The position numbers and the translations under genes are program-made. Below the pieces are notes generated by a model, which was not told where the DNA came from, did not search any database, and saw only the letters and a list, made by a program, of their open reading frames with translations. A DNA stretch of 64,000 nucleotides from Solirubrobacter ginsenosidimutans. Its GTDB lineage: Bacteria; Actinomycetota; Thermoleophilia; Solirubrobacterales; Solirubrobacteraceae. The stretch is taken from the NCBI RefSeq assembly GCF_027587205.1, contig NZ_JAPDOD010000019.1:1-64000 (forward strand). Direction: 5' to 3'. Shown one piece after another: positions 44,412 through 52,737 of the stretch (positions are counted from its first letter, which is position 1; every line of letters begins with the position of its first letter).

Positions 44412-45284
44412 ATGCGCGACGATCGGGTGTTCCGGAGCACGCGAATCCTCGGGATGGTGATCGTTCCCTTCCTGCTCGTCGCGTTCGTCCTGTTGTACTT
44501 CTTCCCGGACGACACCGGGGATTACTTCGCGTGGAACGTCAAGCCCACGATCACGCCGCTGGTGATGGGCGCGGGGTACATCGCCGGGGCGTACTTCTTC
44601 GTCCGCGTCGCCCGCGAGCGGCTGTGGCATCGCATCCAGGTCGGCTTCCTGCCGGTGACCGCGTTCACGGTGTTCATGGCGATCGCGACGTTTCTACACC
44701 TCGACCGCTTCGAGACGCAGCACGTCGCCTTCTGGATCTGGGTCGGCCTCTACGTGACCACGCCGATCCTCGTGCCGCTCGTCTGGTGGCGCAACCGCGC
44801 GACCGATCCCCGCACGCCCGAGCCCGACGAGCCGCCGCTACCGCCGCACGTGCGCACGGCGCTGCTCGTGGTCGGCGGCGTGCAGTCGCTGGTCGCGCTC
44901 GTGCTGCTGTTGTCGCCGTCGTCGATGATCGAGCACTGGCCGTGGCTGCTGACGCCGCTGACCGCACAGACGCTCGGCGGGTGGTTCGCCCTGCCCGGCG
45001 TCACGGCGCTGATGATGGGTCTGGACGGCCGCTGGAGCGCGATCAAGATCACGCTCGAGAGCCAGCTCATCGGCCTCGCGCTGATCCTGCTCGGCACCGC
45101 CCGCACCTGGAGCGACATCGACACCGGCAACGCGCTCGCGTACGTCTTCGTCGGCGGCCTGGCGGTGCTCTTCGCCGCGCTTGCGGCGCTGGAATGGCGG
45201 ATGCAGGTAGCCTGGCGCAATGGCCGAGATCAGCGTCAAGGTGGACGATTCCGGCGGGGCGTACATCTCGCTCGCCGCGGGTGA
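44412..45284 (+). CDS. polytopic membrane protein of unknown function
   Basis: This 290-residue protein has about eight hydrophobic segments (for example ILGMVIVPFLLVAFVLLYFF, VAFWIWVGLYVTTPILVPLV and VGGLAVLFAALAAL). I do not recognise the family. The ATG at 44412 is preceded by AAGGGG; a GTG at 44388 is also in frame. The last 65 bases overlap the start of the DUF2283-like gene, so its charged C-terminal tail may be real or the frame may simply run on after the last helix. Confidence 0.7.
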   Translation: MRDDRVFRSTRILGMVIVPFLLVAFVLLYFFPDDTGDYFAWNVKPTITPLVMGAGYIAGAYFFVRVARERLWHRIQVGFLPVTAFTVFMAIATFLHLDRFETQHVAFWIWVGLYVTTPILVPLVWWRNRATDPRTPEPDEPPLPPHVRTALLVVGGVQSLVALVLLLSPSSMIEHWPWLLTPLTAQTLGGWFALPGVTALMMGLDGRWSAIKITLESQLIGLALILLGTARTWSDIDTGNALAYVFVGGLAVLFAALAALEWRMQVAWRNGRDQRQGGRFRRGVHLARRG

Positions 45285-45450
45285 GGTCCGCGACTCCGTA
45301 CAGCTCGACGAGCTCGAGGACGCCGGCCGCATCGCGGCCCTGGAGTCGCTCGTCCTGCACTTCGACTTCTACGGCCGCCTGATCGCCGTCGAGGTCACCA
45401 GCAGCGCGTCCTCCGCGCTGCCGCCGGGCCTGCTGGACCAGGCGGAGTGA
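45220..45450 (+). CDS. DUF2283-like small protein
   Basis: This 76-residue protein has the DUF2283 pattern: VDDSGGAYISLAAGEVRDSVQLDE, then FDFYGRLIAVEVTSSASSALPPGLL. DUF2283 proteins are small and of unknown function, sometimes linked to toxin-antitoxin-like loci; nothing here supports that role. The ATG at 45220 lies inside the previous gene and the stop overlaps the next start by 4 bases. Confidence 0.72.
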   Translation: MAEISVKVDDSGGAYISLAAGEVRDSVQLDELEDAGRIAALESLVLHFDFYGRLIAVEVTSSASSALPPGLLDQAE

Positions 45451-45980
45451 GCCTCCAGAGCCACGTGGATCGCTACGCGATCCTCGCCTTCGAGAAGCAG
45501 CTGCACGCCTACGAGGTCGTCGGCGACCGTGGCTGGGAGGTCGACCTCGAGGCGGGGAAGATCGTCTTCGACGGCGACCTCGAGATGGGCGTCGTGCTGC
45601 TCGGCACCGAGGACGACCACAGCTGGATCTGGGGCTGGGCCGACCCCGACGAGGACTTCCCCGACACCGTCGTCGCGCCCGGTCGCGCGCTCGGCGACTA
45701 CGGCCGCGAGCACGACCTGCCGCCGCTGTACGAGCCCGAGACCGACGCCCACGGCGAGCCGCTGCTGGACCGCATCGGCGTGATCGCCTCGGGCGTGCTC
45801 GCACTCCAGGCGACGTACCACGCACCGCTGGACGGGGGAGGGCGAGTGCTCTTCGCGCTCGAGCACCCGTCGCTTGCGCTACCGCCCACCGACACCGACC
45901 GGTTGTTCAAGATCGTCCGCGAGTCAGGCTTCGTCCAAGACTGGGACGCCGCCCTCGCGGCGTACCGCGCCAACCGCTAA
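45447..45980 (+). CDS. DUF6882-like protein
   Basis: This 177-residue soluble protein has the features of the DUF6882 group, notably a Trp-rich SWIWGWADPDED segment after a hydrophobic beta strand (MGVVLLGTEDDHS). No signal peptide, metal site or catalytic motif is evident. The GTG at 45447 overlaps the DUF2283 gene stop, suggesting coupled expression. The function is unknown. Confidence 0.72.
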   Translation: MSLQSHVDRYAILAFEKQLHAYEVVGDRGWEVDLEAGKIVFDGDLEMGVVLLGTEDDHSWIWGWADPDEDFPDTVVAPGRALGDYGREHDLPPLYEPETDAHGEPLLDRIGVIASGVLALQATYHAPLDGGGRVLFALEHPSLALPPTDTDRLFKIVRESGFVQDWDAALAAYRANR

Positions 45981-46037
45981 TCCACCTTTCACCGGCTCGT
46001 CACGTCAGCACGCGCAGGGCGCGAAAGCCTTCCGCGC

Positions 46038-48218
46038 GTGCACTCGAACCTGACCCGACTCGCGGCCGCCGCGGCCGCACTGGTCTCCGCCGCCGTGGTC
46101 GCCGCGCCGGCCGCGGCCGACCAACCCGAGCTCCTGACGCCGTGCTCGCCGAACGCGAGCCTGCGCAGCTTCACCGACCAGCTGAACAAGACGACCTTCG
46201 GCGGCCAGTCCGTCGGCGGGCTGTCCGCGCTCGCGCGCACCGACGGCAACCAGGCGCTCGCGCTCGTCGACAACCAGGGCGCTACGCCCGCCCGCTTCTT
46301 CACGCTCAAGCTCAAGACGAGCAACCGGGGCCAGCTCAGCGCCGAAGCCACCAAGGTCACGACGCTCAAGCGCCCGGACGGCACCACCTTCACCGGCCAG
46401 AACCTCGACGGTGAGGGCCTCGTCGTCGAGCCCGACGGCACGATCCTCGCCTCCTCCGAGACCGAGCCCGTGATCCGCCGCTTCGACAAGAACGGCAACC
46501 AGCTCGCGCAGCTCTCGACCCCGCCGCGCTTCGGCGTCGCGCCCAACGGCCAGGCGAGCACCAACCTGACCTTCGAGGGCCTGACGCGCTCCGCCGACGG
46601 CAAGACGCTGTACGCCGGCATGGAAGGCCCGCTGAGCGCCGATGGCACGAGCGCCACCGGCCGCGCCCGCCTGCGCTTCATCCAGTACGTCAAGCCCAAG
46701 GGCGGCGACTTCATCCCCGGCAAGCAGTTCGCCTACCTCGCGGACCCGGCGATGAACGTCACCGAGCTCGCCTGGGTCGACGACGACACGCTGCTCGTGC
46801 TCGAGCGCGGCTTCGACGGCACGAAGTTCAGCTCCAAGGTCTTCCAGGTCTTCACCGACGGTGCCACCGACGTCTCGGGCGTCGCCGCGCTCAACGACAG
46901 CAGCCCGTTCCTCTACAAGAAGCTCCTGCTCAACGTCGGCGACTGCCCGAACGGCGCCGCGCTGCTGGACAACATCGAGGGCATGTCGCTGGGCGACGAC
47001 CTCGGCGACGGCCGCCGCCAGGTCACGCTGATGAGCGACGACAACTTCTCCGCGGCCGAGGTCACCCGCCTCTACGACTTCTCGATCAAGCTGACCAAGG
47101 AGCCGGTGCTCGAGCTGCGCGCCACCTACCCGGCAGCGCAGCTGCAGCCGGGCCCGGTCTCGGGCGCGGTCGGCGTCGACCCCAACAACGGCCAGATCCC
47201 GCCGTTCAACGGCCAGCCGATCCCCGGCTTCTCCGGCGCTCTGCTGGAAGGCCCGGACCGCTACCTCGCGATGCCCGACAACGGGTTCGGCACCAAGGGC
47301 AACTCGCGTGACTTCCTGCTGCGCGTCTACAAGATCCGCACCAGCAACGCGACCGAGAAGATCACCGTCGACGGCTTCCTGAGCCTGCGCGACCCGGACA
47401 AGAAGATCCCGTTCGACATCGTCAACCAGAGCACCGCGGACCGCCTGCTCACCGGCGGCGACTTCGACATCGAGGCGATGGCCCGCGACCGGAAGGGCGA
47501 CCTGTGGTTCGGCGACGAGTTCGGCCCGTTCCTGATCCACACCGACGCCACCGGCAAGGTGCTCGACGCACCGTTCGCGCTGGCCGGCGCAAAGTCCCCG
47601 TCCAGCCCCGACCTGCAGCCGGGCGAGACGCCCACGATCCAGGGCAGCCGCGGCTGGGAGGCCGTCGGCTCGAGCAAGGACGGCCGCTTCCTGTACCCGG
47701 TCGTCGAGGGGTACCGCACCGACGACACCGTCCAGACCCGCCGCTGGATCTACGAGTTCTCCGTCGACCAGAAGCGCTACACGGGCCGCAAGTGGGCCTA
47801 TCGCGCCGACGATCCGTCGTTCCAGATCGGTGACATGCAGTCGATCGGGGACGGCAACCAGTTCCTGCTGATCGAGCGCGACGACTTCGAGGGTCCGGCG
47901 GCGAAGATGAAGAAGGTCTTCCGCATCGACCTCGACGACTCAGGCGGCGAGGGCTACGTGCGCAAGACCGAGGTCCTGGACCTGCTGCGCATCCGCGACC
48001 CGTACGGGATCTCGCTGCCGATCGCCCCCGGCGACTTCGGCCTGGGCGACCCGTTCTCGTATCCGATCCAGTCGCTCGAGAGCATCGTGCCGCTGGACAA
48101 GAACCGGCTGTTCGTCGTCAACGACAACAACTACCCGGACTCCAACGGGCGCCATCCCGGCAAGCCCGACGACATCGAGGCGATCGTCGTCCGCGTGGCT
48201 GGAGGGCTCGACTCCTAA
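46038..48218 (+). CDS. secreted esterase-like phytase-family protein with two domain copies
   Basis: This 726-residue exported protein (signal peptide LTRLAAAAAALVSAAVVAAP, cleavage after AAA) contains two successive esterase-like-activity-of-phytase domains. The first spans about 35-345: NLDGEGLVVEPDGTILASSE, FEGLTRSADGKTLYAGME and NVTELAWVDDDTLLVLERGF. The second spans about 370-720: FDIEAMARDRKGDLWFGDEFGPF, GWEAVGSSKDGRFLYPVVEG, DMQSIGDGNQFLLIERDDFEG and SLESIVPLDKNRLFVVNDNN. The parallel motifs argue for internal duplication. It may release phosphate or an ester outside the cell. The GTG at 46038 gives the signal peptide directly. Confidence 0.85.
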   Translation: MHSNLTRLAAAAAALVSAAVVAAPAAADQPELLTPCSPNASLRSFTDQLNKTTFGGQSVGGLSALARTDGNQALALVDNQGATPARFFTLKLKTSNRGQLSAEATKVTTLKRPDGTTFTGQNLDGEGLVVEPDGTILASSETEPVIRRFDKNGNQLAQLSTPPRFGVAPNGQASTNLTFEGLTRSADGKTLYAGMEGPLSADGTSATGRARLRFIQYVKPKGGDFIPGKQFAYLADPAMNVTELAWVDDDTLLVLERGFDGTKFSSKVFQVFTDGATDVSGVAALNDSSPFLYKKLLLNVGDCPNGAALLDNIEGMSLGDDLGDGRRQVTLMSDDNFSAAEVTRLYDFSIKLTKEPVLELRATYPAAQLQPGPVSGAVGVDPNNGQIPPFNGQPIPGFSGALLEGPDRYLAMPDNGFGTKGNSRDFLLRVYKIRTSNATEKITVDGFLSLRDPDKKIPFDIVNQSTADRLLTGGDFDIEAMARDRKGDLWFGDEFGPFLIHTDATGKVLDAPFALAGAKSPSSPDLQPGETPTIQGSRGWEAVGSSKDGRFLYPVVEGYRTDDTVQTRRWIYEFSVDQKRYTGRKWAYRADDPSFQIGDMQSIGDGNQFLLIERDDFEGPAAKMKKVFRIDLDDSGGEGYVRKTEVLDLLRIRDPYGISLPIAPGDFGLGDPFSYPIQSLESIVPLDKNRLFVVNDNNYPDSNGRHPGKPDDIEAIVVRVAGGLDS

Positions 48219-48505
48219 AAGTCCTCGGGCGCGAGCTCGATCGGCGTGCCGTGGGGCGTGCGCTCCGCGGCACGCGCCCACGCGTCGCGGTAACGGGCGA
48301 GGGTCGCCTCGTCCGTCGCCCCGCGCTGGACCAGCAGGCGTTCAAGCGTCGCCAGCCAGCGCTCGTAGTAGCCCTCCTCGGGCGCGGCGGCGACCGCCTG
48401 TGTCCACTCGTCCCACGTGAACAGGCCGCGCTCGTTGAGGGAGACGACGAGCGCGAACGCCTGCGCCTCCCACGGCTCGTCGAAGACGCGCTCCTGCGCG
48501 GTCAA
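48215..48505 (-). CDS. nitrile hydratase accessory protein
   Basis: This 96-residue protein resembles nitrile hydratase activators and the beta-subunit N-domain: RVFDEPWEAQAFALVVSLNERGLFTWDEWT, YYERWLATLERLLVQRG and RYRDAWARAAERTPHGTPIEL. Such proteins deliver cobalt or help load it into the alpha subunit. The TTG at 48505 overlaps the beta-subunit stop (TTGA) with GGAG about 7 bases upstream. It is the last gene of the operon, and its end overlaps the convergent phytase-like gene by 4 bases. Confidence 0.85.
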   Translation of the reverse strand: MTAQERVFDEPWEAQAFALVVSLNERGLFTWDEWTQAVAAAPEEGYYERWLATLERLLVQRGATDEATLARYRDAWARAAERTPHGTPIELAPEDF

Positions 48506-49104
48506 GCGGGCTCCAGGTACGGCTCGAACGCGTCGATCGAGACCGAGTCCGGGGCGTCTGAGCCCCACAGCTCCCGCGCTGTGAAGCGCACCGTGTACAG
48601 CCACTGCGGGTCCTCGCCCGCGAAGTGCGCGTTGGAATCGGGGAAGACGTGGGTGCCGTGGAGGCGCTCGACAGTGCCGACGCGGCCGCGCGCATAGCGC
48701 GGCAGCCGGGTATGCGTGTGCGGGTGCGTGTTGCGGGTGCGCACGCGGTCGCCGACCGCGAACCGCGCCGGCCGGTCGGACGGGCGCGTGGCCGGGCCGC
48801 CGCGCGCCATGGCCGCGGGCACGTCCGCGGCGGCGAGCACCTTCGACGGGTAGCCGCGCTCAGCCAGCAGCCGCTCGAGCCCCGCCAGCCAGATCTCGAA
48901 GTAGCTCATGTCGAGGTACTCGCCCGGGGGCCGGTCCTCGCGGGCGAAGCGTCCCGCGTCGATGTTCCAGAGGCCGCCGGCGCCCGTCGCGATCACCATC
49001 GCGAACACGCGCCGCTCCCACTCGGCGTGGAACCACGGCTCGTCGACCTCGGCGACGACCGGCCCGAAGCCGTGCGCGCCACCCATGTCGTGGGCGCCGT
49101 TCAT
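48502..49104 (-). CDS. nthB: nitrile hydratase beta subunit
   Basis: This 200-residue beta subunit starts [16 protein letters not shown], the family N-terminus, followed by [28 protein letters not shown] and the C-terminal barrel-like part [29 protein letters not shown]. With the alpha subunit it forms the enzyme that hydrates nitriles to amides. It is a little shorter than typical (about 220-235). The ATG overlaps the alpha stop (ATGA). The His-rich [11 protein letters not shown] segment is typical of the family. Confidence 0.93.
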   Translation of the reverse strand: MNGAHDMGGAHGFGPVVAEVDEPWFHAEWERRVFAMVIATGAGGLWNIDAGRFAREDRPPGEYLDMSYFEIWLAGLERLLAERGYPSKVLAAADVPAAMARGGPATRPSDRPARFAVGDRVRTRNTHPHTHTRLPRYARGRVGTVERLHGTHVFPDSNAHFAGEDPQWLYTVRFTARELWGSDAPDSVSIDAFEPYLEPA

Positions 49105-49700
49105 AGGAGTCCCGTGCCGATCATCCCGTCGCGCGTGACCACCGAGGCGAGCTGCTCCTCGCTCCAACCGTCGCTGCCGCGCGGGCGCATCGGCACGACG
49201 AGGTAGCGCAGCTCGGAGGTCGAGTCCCAGACGCGGATCTCGGTCTCGGCGGGCAGCGTTACACCGAAGTCCGCCAGCACCGCGCGCGGCTCGCTCACCG
49301 CCCGCGACCGGTACGGCGCGCTCTTGTACCAGACCGGCGGCAGCCCCAGCACGGGCCACGGGTAGCACGAGCAGAGCGTGCAGACGACCATGTTGTGCGT
49401 GTCGGGCGTGTTCTCGACGGCGATCATGTGCTCGCCCTGGCGGCCGACGTACCCGAGCTCGGCGATGGCGGCCGTCGCGTCCTCGAACAGGCGGGCGCGA
49501 TAGGCGTCGTCGGTCCACGCCTTGGCGATGACCCGCGCGCCGTTGTGCGGGCCGACCTTGGTCTCGTAGGTCTCGATCAGCGCGTCCAACGCGGCCGGAT
49601 CGACCAGCCCCTTCTCGATCAGCACGCTCTCGAGCGCCCGCACGCGCACCTGCGTATCAGACAGCTCGGAGCCATTGTCATGTGGATGATCGTGGCCCAT
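49101..49700 (-). CDS. nthA: nitrile hydratase alpha subunit, cobalt type
   Basis: The 199-residue metal-carrying subunit has the claw motif VCTLCSC at residues 106-112, followed by [15 protein letters not shown]. The threonine at the third position marks the cobalt class; iron enzymes have serine. Other family blocks are [20 protein letters not shown] and REP-like [20 protein letters not shown]. The N-terminus is His-rich (MGHDHPHD). Gene order alpha-beta-accessory is normal. A cobalt demand here fits the two cobalt uptake systems in the cobalamin cluster, but no direct regulatory link is visible. Confidence 0.94.
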   Translation of the reverse strand: MGHDHPHDNGSELSDTQVRVRALESVLIEKGLVDPAALDALIETYETKVGPHNGARVIAKAWTDDAYRARLFEDATAAIAELGYVGRQGEHMIAVENTPDTHNMVVCTLCSCYPWPVLGLPPVWYKSAPYRSRAVSEPRAVLADFGVTLPAETEIRVWDSTSELRYLVVPMRPRGSDGWSEEQLASVVTRDGMIGTGLL

Positions 49701-49755
49701 CGACTGACCTTATCTCGGGTTGAAGCGGCATGCACCCGGGTACCGGCCCGCTCGA

Positions 49756-50067
49756 ATGGACGACGAGCTCAGTATCCGAACCTCCCATGAGGGCACCACC
49801 GCCACCGTCGCCGCCGAAGGCGAGATCGACCTCTCGACGGTCGACGACCTGCGCGCGGCCGTCACCGCCGCCGCAGAGGAAGGGGTCGACGAACTTCTGC
49901 TCGATCTCACCGCGGTCGAGTTCATCGACAGCGCCGGCCTCGGCGGGCTCCTGGAGCTGCGCTCGACGCTGCGCCACCACTCGGTGACGCTGCAGATCAG
50001 CGCGGGCGAGGGCCCGGTCAGGCAGGCGATGGAGATCACCGGCTTGTCGGAGCTGCTCGCGCGCTAG
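49756..50067 (+). CDS. STAS domain anti-sigma factor antagonist
   Basis: This 103-residue STAS protein of the SpoIIAA/RsbV type has VAAEGEIDLSTVDDLRAAV, LLLDLTAVEFIDSAGLGGLLEL (phosphorylatable serine in DSAGLGG) and LQISAGEGPVRQAMEITGL. It would bind an anti-sigma kinase when unphosphorylated. No partner kinase or sigma-B gene lies next to it. The ATG at 49756 gives the standard length. Confidence 0.9.
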   Translation: MDDELSIRTSHEGTTATVAAEGEIDLSTVDDLRAAVTAAAEEGVDELLLDLTAVEFIDSAGLGGLLELRSTLRHHSVTLQISAGEGPVRQAMEITGLSELLAR

Positions 50068-50099
50068 GAGCCCAAGGGGACGCTGCCGGCAAAAACTAG

Positions 50100-50127
50100 T
50101 TGCATCTGAAATTGCTTGCGCTAGAGT
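50100..50127 (+). promoter_or_regulatory. possible promoter of yceI-like gene
   Basis: TTGCAT (50100-50105) and TAGAGT (50122-50127) are separated by 16 bases in a locally AT-richer patch, about 65 bases upstream of the yceI-like ATG. They fit a housekeeping promoter reasonably but not strongly. The patch also holds partly symmetric TTGCAT/ATTGC sequence that could be a repressor site. Confidence 0.4.
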
Positions 50128-50192
50128 GTCGGCAGCGTAACCGGAACCCCCTCCGGTTACAGGTCAGCAACACCCACCTGGAGGACACCCCC

Positions 50193-50726
50193 ATGAGCAC
50201 CACCACCGCCCTCGCCGGCACCTTCAACGCCGATCCGGTCCATTCTTCATTCGGCTTCGCGGTCAAGTACCAGAACGTCTCGAACTTCCGCGGCACGCTC
50301 GGCGAGGTCGCCGCGACGCTCGCCGACGGCAAGCTCGAGGGCACGGCGCAGGTCGAGTCGATCTCGATCCAGACGCCCGAGCAGTTCCGCGCGCACGTCC
50401 TGAGCGCTGATTTCTTCGACGTCGAGAACTTCAAGACGGTGACGTTCGTCTCCTCCGACCTCGACCTGGCCGACGACGGCACGGCGAAGGTCACGGGCGA
50501 CCTGACGATCCGTGGCGTGACCAACACGGTCACGGCCACCGGCACCTGGACCGCGCCGTCGGCTGACGCGTTCGGCAACACCCGCGCGCACCTGCAGCTC
50601 GAGACGGTCATCGACCGCACGGCCTACGGCCTGAACTGGAACATGCCGCTTCCGGCCGGCGGCAACGCGCTCGCCGACGACGTCACGCTGACGGTCGACA
50701 TCGCCCTCGTCGAGCAGGCCGCCTAG
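50193..50726 (+). CDS. YceI family lipocalin-like protein
   Basis: This 177-residue YceI-domain protein has GTFNADPVHSSFGFAVKYQNVSNFRGTLGEV, AHVLSADFFDVENFKTVTFVSSD and VTGDLTIRGVTNTVT. YceI proteins bind polyisoprenoid-like lipids. There is no signal peptide, so this one is cytoplasmic. GGAGGA lies about 8 bases before the ATG. It is followed by the FMN reductase gene after 4 bases, indicating one operon with a TetR regulator at the end. Confidence 0.92.
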   Translation: MSTTTALAGTFNADPVHSSFGFAVKYQNVSNFRGTLGEVAATLADGKLEGTAQVESISIQTPEQFRAHVLSADFFDVENFKTVTFVSSDLDLADDGTAKVTGDLTIRGVTNTVTATGTWTAPSADAFGNTRAHLQLETVIDRTAYGLNWNMPLPAGGNALADDVTLTVDIALVEQAA

Positions 50727-50730
50727 TTCG

Positions 50731-51291
50731 ATGCGGATCCTCGGCATTTCCGGCAGCCTGCGCCGAGGATCCCACAACCGCAAGCTTCTCCGGGCGGCGG
50801 GCGCACTGCTTCCGCCCGGAGTCGAGCTCGTGGAGTGGGACGGCCTCGCGGGCCTGCCCGCGTTCGACGAGGACCTCGAGAACACGCCGCCGGCCCCGGT
50901 GAAGGCGTTCTTCGAGGCGATCGAGCGCGCCGACGCACTGCTGATCGCCACGCCCGAGTACAACGCCTCGCTCCCGGGCGCCCTGAAGAACGCGATCGAC
51001 TGGGCCTCGCGCCCGTTCCCGGACAACGTGCTCCGCTACAAGCCGACCGCGGTGGTCGGCGCGTCGACCGGCCTCTTCGGCGCCGTCTGGGCGCAGGCCG
51101 AGGTGCGCAAGACGATGAAGGCCTCCGGCGCGCACGTGCTCGAGGACGAGCTGCCGGTCGGCATGGCCGACTACGCGTTCGCCGACGGCCAGGACGCCCT
51201 TTCGGACCCCGAGCTCACCGCCCGCCTGAAGGACCTGCTCGGCGACCTCGTGCGCGAGGTCAACACGCCCGTGGAGGCGTCGAGCAGCTGA
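50731..51291 (+). CDS. NADPH-dependent FMN reductase-like flavoprotein
   Basis: This 186-residue flavodoxin-fold protein has ILGISGSLRRGSHNRKLL (FMN phosphate loop), IATPEYNASLPGALKNAIDWASR and VVGASTGLFGAVWAQAEVR, typical of ArsH/ChrR-like quinone or FMN reductases. It probably takes part in a stress-related operon with YceI and the TetR regulator. The ATG at 50731 starts right at the flavodoxin strand; the stop overlaps the next ATG. Confidence 0.9.
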   Translation: MRILGISGSLRRGSHNRKLLRAAGALLPPGVELVEWDGLAGLPAFDEDLENTPPAPVKAFFEAIERADALLIATPEYNASLPGALKNAIDWASRPFPDNVLRYKPTAVVGASTGLFGAVWAQAEVRKTMKASGAHVLEDELPVGMADYAFADGQDALSDPELTARLKDLLGDLVREVNTPVEASSS

Positions 51292-51878
51292 TGTTCGAGC
51301 TCCCGCTCAGCGAGCCCAGGGGGCCAAAGGAGCGGGCCGACGCCGCACGCAATCGGATGCGGATCCTCGAGGCGGCGGGCGCGCTCGTCGCCGAGCAGGG
51401 GATCGAGTGCGTCTCGATGGACGACGTCGCGCGCGCCGCGTCCGTCGGCACCGGCACCCTCTACCGGCGCTTCGGCGACCGGGCGGGGCTGGCGTTCGCG
51501 CTGCTGGACGAGCAGACGCGCGAGTTTCAGGACGCGCTGATCTCCGGGCCGCCGCCGCTCGGCCCGGGCGTGCCCGCGGTCGAGCGCCTGAAGGCGTTCG
51601 GCGAGGGCTATCTGGACCTGCTGGAGACCCATTCGGCCCTGATGTTCGCGGCCGCGCCGAACGGGAAGGAAGCCGACGGGCCGTACTCGCTGTACACGAC
51701 GCACCTCGTGATCCTGCTGCGCGAGGCGGCACCGCAGCTCGACGCGCAGTTCACCGCCGAGGCCCTGCTGGCGACACTCGCGCCGGCGCATCACCTGCGC
51801 GTGCGCGGCGGCCTCGGCTGGCCGCTGGAGCGGATGCGCGCGGGGTGGACCGGCCTCGTCGAGGCGATCTCGACCTAA
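51291..51878 (+). CDS. TetR family transcriptional regulator
   Basis: This 195-residue regulator has an N-terminal TetR helix-turn-helix: RMRILEAAGALVAEQGIECVSMDDVARAASVGTGTLYRRFGDRAGLAFALL. The ligand-binding part is unremarkable. It is translationally coupled to the flavoprotein gene (one shared base at the TGATG junction) and may control its own operon, for example through the AT-rich site ahead of the yceI-like gene. The 3' end overlaps the convergent cupin gene by 4 bases. Confidence 0.9.
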   Translation: MFELPLSEPRGPKERADAARNRMRILEAAGALVAEQGIECVSMDDVARAASVGTGTLYRRFGDRAGLAFALLDEQTREFQDALISGPPPLGPGVPAVERLKAFGEGYLDLLETHSALMFAAAPNGKEADGPYSLYTTHLVILLREAAPQLDAQFTAEALLATLAPAHHLRVRGGLGWPLERMRAGWTGLVEAIST

Positions 51879-52150
51879 CGCGTACGCGCGGAGCGGTAGC
51901 CCGTGACGACGCGGGCCTCGCCGGAGATCGCGCAGAGCGTGTGATGGAAGCCGGCGGGGATGATCGCCTCGCCGCCCGGGCCGAGCAGGTGCTCCTCGCC
52001 GTCGAAGCGCAGCTCCGCGACCCCGTCGATCACGCGCAGCAGCGTGTCCTCCAGCGGCCGGAAGCGCAACGTCGCCTCGCTCGTCAGGGTCTCGAAGGTC
52101 AGCTGGGCGCCGTAGCTGACGGGGGCGGGGGAGGAGATCAGGGGAGCCAT
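51875..52150 (-). CDS. cupin domain protein
   Basis: This 91-residue single cupin has TLLRVIDGVAELRFDGEEHLLGPGGEAIIPAGFHHTLCA. The usual metal-ligand set is mostly absent apart from the HH pair, so the fold is clear but activity is not. It lies convergent to the TetR gene. The 242-base region on its other side leads to the cold-shock gene. Confidence 0.8.
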   Translation of the reverse strand: MAPLISSPAPVSYGAQLTFETLTSEATLRFRPLEDTLLRVIDGVAELRFDGEEHLLGPGGEAIIPAGFHHTLCAISGEARVVTGYRSARTR

Positions 52151-52392
52151 TGCGGAAGATATTCCCCGAGCTAGCCGACGGGCGCAGCGGAGGAACCTCC
52201 CCTCCGGGGGTGTGGTTATCCGAAGCTCTTTTGCGTTTCTCGACCTAGCTACAAATCCGACCGCGATCTCTGTAAAATCCCACGGGTAAGGGCTGGATCA
52301 AAGGGATCCGGCCACGTAGTGCAAGCGCCCGCAAGTTGCTTCATGGCTCCTCCGCGTTCGCAGCACACAGACCCGTGGAGGACAAGAAGCAC

Positions 52393-52596
52393 ATGGCAAC
52401 CGGGACCGTGAAGTGGTTCAGCGATGAGAAGGGCTTCGGCTTCATCACGCCCGACGACGGTGGGAAGGACCTCTTCGTCCATCACACCGGCATCAACAGC
52501 AACGGCTTCCGCACCCTCGCCGAGGGCGCGAAGGTGACCTTCGAGGCCGAGAACGGCCCCAAGGGTCCGAACGCCGTCAACGTCACGACCGTCTAA
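52393..52596 (+). CDS. cold shock protein, CspA family
   Basis: This 67-residue OB-fold RNA chaperone has [20 protein letters not shown] (RNP1 KGFGFI), DLFVHHTGI (RNP2) and [17 protein letters not shown]. The ATG at 52393 is preceded by GGAGGACAAGAAGCAC. The sequence from the cupin start (52151) to here contains no gene. A TAAAAT at 52273-52278 could be a -10 element, leaving an untranslated leader of roughly 100-115 bases of the kind that controls cold-shock genes. Confidence 0.96.
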   Translation: MATGTVKWFSDEKGFGFITPDDGGKDLFVHHTGINSNGFRTLAEGAKVTFEAENGPKGPNAVNVTTV

Positions 52597-52616
52597 CCAC
52601 TTCGTCTCATTGCGGG

Positions 52617-52645
52617 CGCCCGCGGCACTTCGGTGCTCGCGGGCG
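52617..52645 (+). terminator. intrinsic terminator of the cold-shock gene
   Basis: CGCCCGCG-GCAC-TTCG-GTGC-T-CGCGGGCG forms a 12-base-pair stem with one bulged T and a UUCG tetraloop, starting 20 bases after the stop codon at 52596. It is followed by a short TTCT. The very stable C(UUCG)G loop makes this the clearest terminator in the window. Confidence 0.8.
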
Positions 52646-52692
52646 TTCTGCGTTCAAGGGCCCGTGGGTGAAGTTCAGGGTGTCCTCAGGGG

Positions 52693-52730
52693 TGTTCCCC
52701 TATATGGGGAACAGGGGGAAATCGGGAGTC
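52693..52730 (+). promoter_or_regulatory. palindrome and ECF-type promoter ahead of sigma factor gene
   Basis: TGTTCCCC-TATAT-GGGGAACA (52693-52713) is a perfect 8-base inverted repeat. Its right arm supplies GGAAC (52708-52712), and GTC follows 15 bases later (52728-52730). That layout is typical of ECF sigma promoters, so the sigma factor may activate its own gene. The start of transcription would then fall about at the ATG (52738), giving a leaderless message. Confidence 0.45.
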
Positions 52731-52737
52731 TCGATGC

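Noticed and set aside
49105..49518. Longer nitrile hydratase beta subunit extending upstream in frame
   Set aside because: The extension lies wholly inside the alpha subunit gene in another frame, and MNGAHDMGG at 49104 is the family N-terminus.
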